NCBI GenBank assembly: GCA_945877425.1
Contig: CAMCRZ010000021.1
Span: 1-44,792 of the forward strand
Direction: 5' to 3'
DNA: 44,792 nucleotides
Source of the DNA: an uncultured Treponema sp.
Lineage (GTDB): Bacteria > Spirochaetota > Spirochaetia > Treponematales > Treponemataceae
Part shown: positions 26,832-33,709 of the stretch, one piece after another
How the letters are laid out: every line of letters begins with the position of its first letter
Numbering within the stretch: the first letter of the stretch is position 1
Translations under genes and position numbers: made by a program
Notes under the pieces: generated by a model
Database searches by the model: none
What the model was told of the DNA's origin: nothing
What the model saw: the letters and a program-made list of their open reading frames with translations, nothing else

Positions 26832-27305
26832 ATGCGCAAAAGTTTATTGCTGGCAGTTTTAGTGCTTGTTTTTACAGGCTGCCAGAAACCAGTTCAATGG
26901 AAAGAAAAAAAGTGTTCCAGCCAAATCGAATTTATGGGCTTTACAAAAGAAAGTGCATTTTCCACCGTTAAAAGTCAGCTGGAAAAGTGGAACTTGAATT
27001 TTAAAGACACAGTCAGCTTTAATTCAAAAATCATTGATACATACTGGATTAAATGGCAAAACGTAAATTACGAAAAAATACGCTTTTACTTTAACAAAAA
27101 CGACAGCCTTGAACAGATTTCAATATGGATTTTAAACAAAAAAGATTTTGAAGCACTTAAATGGAAGTTTCAGAGCAAATATTCCCTTCACAAAGAAGAA
27201 GTTGTCCGCAGCAATTATTACGAATTCAAAGACAAAAATGAAGATTTCATCAAGATGTTTTTTGACAAAGACAACGACTTTTACAAAGTTGATATTTTCT
27301 TCTAA
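26832..27305 (+). CDS. Small lipoprotein of unknown function
   Basis: The 157-residue product has a lipoprotein signal MRKSLLLAVLVLVFTGC, with lipobox F-T-G-C and lipid-bearing C17. The mature part is charged and mixed alpha/beta in character, rich in K, F and W, and ends in a K-V-D-I-F-F strand. I recognise no family. There is no clear ribosome-binding site; TATAAA lies 14 bp upstream, so a very short or absent leader is possible. The stop codon overlaps the 3' end of the antisense small RNA candidate. Weak start context makes the exact N-terminus less certain than the frame. Confidence 0.65.
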   Translation: MRKSLLLAVLVLVFTGCQKPVQWKEKKCSSQIEFMGFTKESAFSTVKSQLEKWNLNFKDTVSFNSKIIDTYWIKWQNVNYEKIRFYFNKNDSLEQISIWILNKKDFEALKWKFQSKYSLHKEEVVRSNYYEFKDKNEDFIKMFFDKDNDFYKVDIFF

Positions 27306-27401
27306 AAAAAAAGCAACCCAGAATGATGACATCACCCTGAGTTGCAAAAGTCTAGTTTCCTAGACATCGGAGAGAGTTTATCAGCTTATTTACAAGCTGA
27401 C
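27304..27401 (-). ncRNA. Candidate stand-alone small RNA, about 95-100 nt
   Basis: A near-consensus promoter (27405-27433) and a strong intrinsic terminator enclose a short stretch with no reading frame. Three stem-loops are visible on the minus strand: hairpin 1 at 27381-27400 (TCAGCTT/AAGCTGA, 7 bp, loop GTAAAT); hairpin 2 at 27350-27365 (GTCTAG/CTAGAC, 6 bp, GAAA tetraloop); and the terminator hairpin at 27313-27345 (GCAACTCAG/CTGGGTTGC, with inner GATG/CATC pairs) followed by nine T residues. A single-stranded pyrimidine-rich linker (CTCTCTCC) lies between hairpins 1 and 2. It does not resemble 4.5S, 6S, tmRNA or RNase P RNA. Its 3' end overlaps the stop codon of the convergent lipoprotein gene. 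Confidence 0.7.
27313..27345 (-). terminator. Intrinsic terminator of the small RNA
   Basis: A 9-bp outer stem with one G-U pair and inner pairs is followed on the minus strand by T9 (27304-27312). On the plus strand the hairpin is followed by AAAAG, so it is a terminator only for minus-strand transcription. Confidence 0.9.
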
Positions 27402-27404
27402 TTT

Positions 27405-27433
27405 AATATAAACGTATTATTTACTCGTGTCAA
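27405..27433 (-). promoter_or_regulatory. Promoter of the small RNA
   Basis: On the minus strand, TTGACA (27428-27433) and TATATT (27405-27410) are 17 bp apart. The -35 is perfect and the -10 has one mismatch. The only downstream transcript before a strong terminator is about 95-100 nt. Confidence 0.88.
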
Positions 27434-27574
27434 TAAAACTAAATATAAAAAAAAGTTATTTTTGTTTATTTTACATTTATTTTACAAATCACGTAAGGCG
27501 CAAATTTAAAACTCGACTATTTCAGGAAATGCTGTTATTTTTTATATAAATCAATTAAAAACAAGGATGTAAAA

Positions 27575-28936
27575 ATGGCTAAAAAAAAAGGTTCTGTTAT
27601 TTTTAAGTGCAGCAAATGCGGTTACTGTCAGCCAGGCTGGCTTGGAAGATGTCCTGAATGCGGCGGATGGAATACTCTTGAAGAATGTATTGCTGACGAC
27701 AATGCAGCTTCTCCTTTACAGAAAAACGGTTTTGCCGTAAAAGTCAAGCCTGTTCCAATGAGTAAAATTTCAGTTTACGACAACGGACGGTTTTCTACAG
27801 GCAACAGGGAATTTGACCGTGTTTTAGGCGGCGGTGCTACTAAAAGAAGTGCAACTTTAATTGGCGGCGAACCTGGAATAGGAAAATCAACACTTTTAAT
27901 ACAAACAGCAGCAGCTTTTCTTGCTGAAAATTCTACAGGAAGAGTCCTTTACGTTTCCGGAGAAGAATCAGCCTCTCAGATAAAGACAAGGGCAATGCGC
28001 TTAAACTTAAACGTTGACGCTGTTGAAATTCTGTGTACCTTACGTCTTGAAGATATTCTTGATGCACTGGACAGTTTAAATCCAACGCTTGTAATAATCG
28101 ATTCCATTCAGACAGTTTATTCCATAGAAGCAGGCATTATTCCAGGAACTGTAAATCAGCTTAAATATTGCGGCAATGAACTTATCAGCTGGGTTAAGGA
28201 AAGAGACAGCGTACTTTTTATGACAGCTCACGTTACTAAAGACGGAAATATTGCAGGTCCGAAAAGTCTGGAGCACATGGTTGATACAGTCATTTCTTTT
28301 GAGCGCAATTCTGATGAAGTAAGGTTTATCCGTGCTTTGAAAAACAGATTCGGTTCTGTTGATGAACTTGGCATTTTTGAAATGGAAGCTGACGGTTTGA
28401 AACCTGTTTCTGATCCAAGTGCGCTTTTTATTACAAGAAGAAAAGGCTCTACTCCTGCAGGTGTAGCTTGTACATGCGTTTTTGAAGGCAGCAGAGCATT
28501 CATTGTAGAAATTCAGGCGCTTACTGTTCCTGCAAAAGCTTCGTTAAACAGAGTGTATTCTGATAAAATTGACAGTGCAAGAGTAAGCCGTGTTGCTGCA
28601 GTTCTGGAAAAAAGAGCAGGCATTCAGTTTTGCGATCAGGACATTTACATAAACGTTGCAGGCGGAATAAAGCTTAACGAAAGTGCAATAGATGCATGTC
28701 TTGCAGCAGCATTGTATTCAGCAAGGGCAGACATTCCTTTGCCGGAGCGGACTGTAATTTCCGGAGAGTTAAGTCTTGCGGGAGAAATACGGCCTGTAGG
28801 AAAGTTAAAGCAGCGCATTAAAACTGCCAGAGAACTTGGCTACAATAAGATTTTTGCCCCGGAAAATGATGATGAAACAGTCTGCATTTCTTCAGTAAAA
28901 GAACTTATAAGCGAAATATTTGCAAACAAGCGCTAG
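27575..28936 (+). CDS. radA: DNA repair protein RadA/Sms
   Basis: The 453-residue protein is a RecA-like ATPase and branch-migration helicase used in recombination. It has the N-terminal zinc finger (C12, C15, C26, C29), Walker A GGEPGIGKST (97-106), the RadA-specific KNRFG motif (256-260), and a C-terminal Lon-protease-like domain with INVAGGIKLNESAIDACLAA and PLPERTVISGELSLAGEIR. An AAGGATG site precedes the ATG. The stop codon shares CTAG with the stop of the convergent TraB-family gene. Confidence 0.97.
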   Translation: MAKKKGSVIFKCSKCGYCQPGWLGRCPECGGWNTLEECIADDNAASPLQKNGFAVKVKPVPMSKISVYDNGRFSTGNREFDRVLGGGATKRSATLIGGEPGIGKSTLLIQTAAAFLAENSTGRVLYVSGEESASQIKTRAMRLNLNVDAVEILCTLRLEDILDALDSLNPTLVIIDSIQTVYSIEAGIIPGTVNQLKYCGNELISWVKERDSVLFMTAHVTKDGNIAGPKSLEHMVDTVISFERNSDEVRFIRALKNRFGSVDELGIFEMEADGLKPVSDPSALFITRRKGSTPAGVACTCVFEGSRAFIVEIQALTVPAKASLNRVYSDKIDSARVSRVAAVLEKRAGIQFCDQDIYINVAGGIKLNESAIDACLAAALYSARADIPLPERTVISGELSLAGEIRPVGKLKQRIKTARELGYNKIFAPENDDETVCISSVKELISEIFANKR

Positions 28937-30165
28937 TTAAACAGGCTTTTTACAGAATTAACGATTTTATCAAAGAATGATGTTATTCCTGCAACAAGTG
29001 TAGCACCGGCAGCAAAAGTTCCTATTGTGCTTCCAATTGACGTTAAAAGGAAAACCAACAAAACTCTTAAAATGCGGTTTCTGTAAAAGCCTTTTAATCC
29101 AACAGCATCATCCTGCAAAGATTCCATGTCACTTATTCTTGGCTTACAGATCATTGCCTGAACAAGACCAGCTACAATTCCTACGCCCATAAACGGACAA
29201 AGCGATGTAACCGGAGCACTTAAAGCAGCAACTAAAATCGTAATAGGATTTCCTAAAGCAAGAACTGCACCTGCACCAGCTAAAAGTCCGTTCCACAAAA
29301 TCCACGAAGCAACACCTTTCTTTCCGGCTTCAACTCCGCCCCAGACAAATGCTGAAACAATAAGTGCAACTATTAAAGCAGGAATAATCCAGGCGGCAAC
29401 TTTTGAAGCCTTGCTTTTTGGCGGAATTTCACTTATTTGCGAACAGTCTGAACTTTCCTGAGATGCAGCAATTGCTTCCAGATGTTTTTGTACGCCATTA
29501 AGATGACCGGCACCAAGAACAGCCAGAACTTTATCACCTTTACATTCCCAGATATGACTTGCCAGATATTTATCACGTTCATCAATAAGAACTTCCTTTA
29601 CTGAAGGCAGATATTCTGACACTTCATTCATCATGGAATCCATTTCACTTTCCTGCTTAAGTTTTTCAATCTGTTCAGGTTCAACATCATCTTTTACAAA
29701 AGCAGTTGCAGCTAAAATGCCAAGAAGTTTGCACTTTCCGAAAAAAGAATTTTTGCTCCATGCACGGCGCAAAGTTGTAACTATAGGTCGGTCAACCATT
29801 GCAGTAGGAATATTCAGTTCTTCCGCCTTTGTAATGGCAGCCATCATTTCTTCGCCAGGCTGAACTCCTGCAGGAACACCCATTCTTTTTTGATAAGCCG
29901 AAAGGACAATGTTTGCCAGCATAAGAAATCCCATCTTCTTTTTAAGGATTTGCACAACATCAGTTTTACGCCAGCTTTCCTTGTCCTTTAAAGTTTTAAG
30001 ACGGCCTTCATCAAGTTCAATTGCAACACATTCAGGAGATTCCTGTTCAATAGAAGATTTTACTTCTTCAATACTTTGCTGTGAAACGTGAGCTGTTCCT
30101 ACAAGAACAAATTTCCTGCCGTTAAGCTCAAGATATTTTTTTGTATTTGTATTCTGATTTTCCAT
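28933..30165 (-). CDS. TraB/PrgY-family membrane protein
   Basis: The 410-residue protein has the TraB/PrgY core: GTAHVS at 23-28, IELDEGR at 49-55 and LGAGHLNG at 217-224, followed by hydrophobic segments at about 257-277, 285-340 and 366-395. In Enterococcus such proteins lower pheromone activity; distant Tiki proteins are metalloproteases. The role in spirochaetes is unknown. The ATG has an AAGGA site. It begins 29 bp after the TPR lipoprotein gene on the same strand, so the two are likely co-transcribed. Confidence 0.85.
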   Translation of the reverse strand: MENQNTNTKKYLELNGRKFVLVGTAHVSQQSIEEVKSSIEQESPECVAIELDEGRLKTLKDKESWRKTDVVQILKKKMGFLMLANIVLSAYQKRMGVPAGVQPGEEMMAAITKAEELNIPTAMVDRPIVTTLRRAWSKNSFFGKCKLLGILAATAFVKDDVEPEQIEKLKQESEMDSMMNEVSEYLPSVKEVLIDERDKYLASHIWECKGDKVLAVLGAGHLNGVQKHLEAIAASQESSDCSQISEIPPKSKASKVAAWIIPALIVALIVSAFVWGGVEAGKKGVASWILWNGLLAGAGAVLALGNPITILVAALSAPVTSLCPFMGVGIVAGLVQAMICKPRISDMESLQDDAVGLKGFYRNRILRVLLVFLLTSIGSTIGTFAAGATLVAGITSFFDKIVNSVKSLFN

Positions 30166-30194
30166 CTGATTTTCCTTAACCTTTAAGCTGCAGT

Positions 30195-31865
30195 TTATTT
30201 ATCTGCCTTATTTGCTTCGATTGCCCATTCAGCAAGACGATATTCAAAAAACATAGGGCTGTTCATATTGATTACTTTTGCAAACATTTCATTTGCTGCT
30301 TCTGTTGAACCGTACATCTGATAAAACAATCCAAGGTAAAAATACATTTTTCCACGATCATTTACATTTGTTAAACGGGCAATTTCCTGCGGCAATGAAT
30401 TATGTCCGGCTTCATCATGGTAAACACGAAGCATTTTGTATTCTATTGAATTTGGCGCGCCTTTTATTTTAGGAAGAATTTTTCCGCTGTAGTTTTTGCC
30501 TTCAGCCTTATTGTTCATCATATAATAGCAGTAAGTTACCATAAGCGGATAAGAAATATTTTCCTGATTGTATTTGCGGCAATTAAAGAATGCGTCTCCT
30601 GCAGTTTTATAATCCTTTTCGTGAAGGGCTAAAACTCCAATGCTTTCGTAAGCGTAATAATATTCCGGATTTAACTGTATGACTTTCTGGTAATCAGCAA
30701 GGGCTTGCGGAAATTTATCCTGTTCGTCGTAAAGTCCGGCTCTGTAGGCATAAGGCAAAAAGTACTCAGGCATAATTTCAATTGCTTTAGTCCATGCATT
30801 TTCTGCATCAGCAAAACGACCTGCTGAACGCAGATAAAGTCCGTAGTTCATGTAATATTCGCCGTTACTGTCATCAATCTGCAATGCTTTTTCAACATTA
30901 GCTATGGCAATCTGGAATTTATCATCAGCGTATGCAAGCTTAGCAAGATAAGAGTAAGCCTGTGGATTTTGCGGATTTATTTCAAGAAGCTTGTTAAAAG
31001 TTTCAGTTGCCTTTTCGTCATTTTCAAGGTAATAATCCATCTGACCGTAACCAAAAAGTGCATCTTCGTTGCGGCTTTCTTTAGCAAGTGCCTTTAAATA
31101 GTAATTTTTTGCCTGCTTGTAGTTTTTGTTAAGGGCTGCACTTTCTCCAAGCTGAATGTTTGCAGGTGCATTGTAAGGATCTTTTGCAACTATTGCCTTA
31201 AGCTGCTTCTGTTTTTCCTTGTTGTCGCCTTTTTTTTCAGCAATAGCAAGACGAATTTCCATTACTTCAACGTTTGACTTGTCTGCAGCTTCAAGTTTTT
31301 TGCAAAGATTTTCTGCTTCGTCAAAACGGTTTGCGCTTACTAAAAGAGATGCTTTTATAAGGTTTATGTTAAAATCTTCTGCAATGGCACTGTCTATATC
31401 TTCGTAAAGTTCAAGGGCAGCATTTTCGTCCTGATTTTTAAGCGCATCCTGAAGTTCTGCCATAAAGAGTTTCTTTTCAATAGAAAACTTTATCTTTTTA
31501 AGCTCTTCATTGTTTTTGTTTTTAAGAAGCATTTTGTCTGCAAGAGACTTAGCCTGTGTCAGTCTGCCTGTCAGTTCGTAAAGCCGCACTTTAAGCAAAT
31601 TAAGCTCGTAATCATCAGCGTATTTTTTCTGATACGACGAAGGTATTTCCGAATATTTTTCAAGAGCTTTTTCGTATTCGCTGTTTTTAGACAAATCCTT
31701 TACACTGGCAATAAATTCTTCTTTTGAAAAAACTGACTGGGAAGCATTTGTTTCTGCATCGGGAGCATTGCCTTCTACATTTGAAGAAGCGCAGGAATTT
31801 AAAGCAAGGGCAACAAAACTTACAGCAAAAACAACTAAACTGATTTTTTTAACGTACTTTTTCAT
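30195..31865 (-). CDS. TPR-repeat lipoprotein
   Basis: The 556-residue product starts MKKYVKKISL with a lipoprotein signal and lipobox L-N-S-C (C25); Asn at -2 is unusual but spirochaete lipoboxes are permissive. The rest is a helical solenoid of tetratricopeptide repeats; clear units begin near NAPANIQLGESAALNKNYKQ, NEDALFGYGQMDYYLENDEK, NPQAYSYLAKLAYADDKFQ, NGEYYMNYGLYLRSAGRFA and YYYAYESIGVLALHEKDY. It probably scaffolds protein complexes at the membrane. The ATG at 31865 has a GGTGAG site. The gene is divergent from the 576-residue membrane-anchored protein. Confidence 0.85.
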   Translation of the reverse strand: MKKYVKKISLVVFAVSFVALALNSCASSNVEGNAPDAETNASQSVFSKEEFIASVKDLSKNSEYEKALEKYSEIPSSYQKKYADDYELNLLKVRLYELTGRLTQAKSLADKMLLKNKNNEELKKIKFSIEKKLFMAELQDALKNQDENAALELYEDIDSAIAEDFNINLIKASLLVSANRFDEAENLCKKLEAADKSNVEVMEIRLAIAEKKGDNKEKQKQLKAIVAKDPYNAPANIQLGESAALNKNYKQAKNYYLKALAKESRNEDALFGYGQMDYYLENDEKATETFNKLLEINPQNPQAYSYLAKLAYADDKFQIAIANVEKALQIDDSNGEYYMNYGLYLRSAGRFADAENAWTKAIEIMPEYFLPYAYRAGLYDEQDKFPQALADYQKVIQLNPEYYYAYESIGVLALHEKDYKTAGDAFFNCRKYNQENISYPLMVTYCYYMMNNKAEGKNYSGKILPKIKGAPNSIEYKMLRVYHDEAGHNSLPQEIARLTNVNDRGKMYFYLGLFYQMYGSTEAANEMFAKVINMNSPMFFEYRLAEWAIEANKADK

Positions 31866-31907
31866 TTCACTCACCATACAATAAATTATAAAAAAAATCC
31901 AATTTAT

Positions 31908-31925
31908 ACAGTAAATTTTTACTGT
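31908..31925. promoter_or_regulatory. Palindrome in the divergent promoter region
   Basis: ACAGTAAA-TT-TTTACTGT is a perfect 8-bp inverted repeat with a 2-bp spacer. It touches the -35 of the rightward promoter and lies upstream of a leftward TATAAT, so it is placed like an operator for both genes. The binding protein is unknown. Confidence 0.45.
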
Positions 31926-31953
31926 TGAATTTTATATTCTTAATAAGTAAAAT
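31925..31953 (+). promoter_or_regulatory. Promoter of the membrane-anchored protein gene
   Basis: TTGAAT (31925-31930) and TAAAAT (31948-31953) have a 17-bp spacer. The expected start site is within a few bases of the ATG at 31963, which has no ribosome-binding site, so the mRNA may be leaderless or nearly so. Confidence 0.5.
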
Positions 31954-31962
31954 ATTTTGATT

Positions 31963-33693
31963 ATGCACAAACATCCATTAAGAAAGTTTTTCGGTCTGAC
32001 AGTACTTTACGCTGCTGTTATTGTCGGCATTTTTGTACTTCAGTTTAAGACTCAATCTATAATTTCAAAAACAATCGGTAACTTTAAAGTTACACTTTAT
32101 CAGGTAGAAAATGAAAATCAGGAACTTATCCTTAAAAATGAATTTTCTGTAACCCACAACGGCATTTCACTTTTCAGCAATGAAAAAAATCCGGCTTATG
32201 CAGTTTCTTCTGACGGAAATAAAACAAATCTTGAACTGGAGCAATGGACTGAAACAGAAAATCAGGCTGTGCTTTTGTTTTCCGGAGATTTATCTTTAAC
32301 GTTTGACTCATCTGCTGAAGAAGAAAAATTTTCTGTTTACGCAGATTTCCCGGATTCTGTAAAAGAAATTTACGTGCCTTATGAATTGAAAGGTCAGATA
32401 AATCAGGAAGCAACTGGCGGAAACAAGATAATCCTTTCCATGCAGAATGAAAACTTTACGTTTACAGTTCCTTCTTACGATAAGAAAAATCTTGTCTTTA
32501 CTAAAAAAGATGCTGTGGCTCAGGTTTTTCCTTACACTGCCGTTCAAAAGTTTGAGTTTTCAAGTGTTGCCGAACTTCCTCTTGCTTCAGAAGATGCATT
32601 TAACTCAAGCGTTAAGGCTTTAAGAGGCAATGCGCTTGTAAAAACAAAGGCTGAAATTCTAAATCCACAGAATGAATCTTATTCGGAAAAAGAGGTTGCC
32701 GTTTACGTTGCAGAAATGGGCGCTTCAGGAAAATACAACGAAGCTATTCAAAATGTGCCAGACTCTTTCAAGCAGGGAACTAAACGCACTTACCTTACAA
32801 CGCCGTATTTCAATCACCTTGTTGAAATGAACAAAACGCTGAATGTTCAGACGGAAAATTTTTCTTCTATGACTGATAAGGCTGTTTCTTCAAAAAATGC
32901 TGATATTTTTACAGTTGAAGGCATAAGCGACTACATTCTTAGGGAAAAGAAATCCGCAAAAATCAGAAACCTGCTTGCCATTACTTCTGCAAGTGATTTT
33001 TACCCTGATTTGAACCAGGCTGCCGGTATTCTTTACGTTTACGCTGATCTTTACGCCAGAGACAAGGACACTGCTGCTTTGCTTGGTAAAGTTCTGCCCC
33101 GCTGTGCTGATGTTATTGAAAATAATTGTACACTTAAGGGAGAAGAGCTTTTTGTTGAAGGATTGGATTTAGCCCAAACTGTTGCTGCAGGATTCGGTCT
33201 TGGCAAGGCTGGTTCTTTCCTTAATAACGCTAACTGGAAAAATGCCGGCTTCCTGATTGTAAATTCTGCCCTTAAAAAACAGGAAACTTTTAACAGCAAA
33301 ACTCTTGCTTCTTTGTATCCGCTTCTTGTTAAGAATAATTCTTACTATCCGCATACAGAAATTCTCGGTTACTACGGAACTCAACCTGTGTGGGCCTGGA
33401 CTTGCGCGCAAAATGTTACTTATGAAATTGATTCGGAAAGTGTAGTAAACATAAATATTGATTTCCCTGTTACCCAGATTCATCACGTTATCTTTAACGG
33501 AATTCCTACTTTCCATTCACAGATTGAAATTCAAGGCCTGATGTTTAAAACTGACCCTCGTTTTGAAAGCTATAATTCTTCCGGTTACGTTTATTTATCT
33601 GACCAGAAAACGCTTCTTCTTAAGAGCCGCCATAAATCTGCAAAAGAACTTGTACGCCTTTTCTGCGACCCGGCAGCTAACTTCACGAGATAA
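31963..33693 (+). CDS. Membrane-anchored protein of unknown function
   Basis: The 576-residue product starts MHKHPLRKFFGL and has one N-terminal hydrophobic segment (about 11-27), most likely an uncleaved anchor, with the rest in the periplasm. The first 200 residues look rich in beta strands (repeated short hydrophobic strands with KTNLELEQWTETENQAV-like alternation). The middle (about 240-450) is helical. The C-terminal part around PVWAWTCAQNVTYEI returns to beta. I recognise no family. An upstream in-frame TTG would add two residues but lacks support. It faces the TPR lipoprotein across a shared promoter region. Confidence 0.75.
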   Translation: MHKHPLRKFFGLTVLYAAVIVGIFVLQFKTQSIISKTIGNFKVTLYQVENENQELILKNEFSVTHNGISLFSNEKNPAYAVSSDGNKTNLELEQWTETENQAVLLFSGDLSLTFDSSAEEEKFSVYADFPDSVKEIYVPYELKGQINQEATGGNKIILSMQNENFTFTVPSYDKKNLVFTKKDAVAQVFPYTAVQKFEFSSVAELPLASEDAFNSSVKALRGNALVKTKAEILNPQNESYSEKEVAVYVAEMGASGKYNEAIQNVPDSFKQGTKRTYLTTPYFNHLVEMNKTLNVQTENFSSMTDKAVSSKNADIFTVEGISDYILREKKSAKIRNLLAITSASDFYPDLNQAAGILYVYADLYARDKDTAALLGKVLPRCADVIENNCTLKGEELFVEGLDLAQTVAAGFGLGKAGSFLNNANWKNAGFLIVNSALKKQETFNSKTLASLYPLLVKNNSYYPHTEILGYYGTQPVWAWTCAQNVTYEIDSESVVNINIDFPVTQIHHVIFNGIPTFHSQIEIQGLMFKTDPRFESYNSSGYVYLSDQKTLLLKSRHKSAKELVRLFCDPAANFTR

Positions 33694-33709
33694 AGCAAGA
33701 ACAGTGGGG

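Noticed and set aside
26632..26862. Short plus-strand frame between cysE and the lipoprotein gene
   Set aside because: It runs through the repeat copy and into the lipoprotein start in another frame. Composition follows the repeat, and no ribosome-binding site is present.
27304..27401. Small RNA as a tracrRNA or CRISPR component
   Set aside because: No CRISPR array or cas gene is in the window and no anti-repeat is visible. A stand-alone small RNA is the simpler reading.
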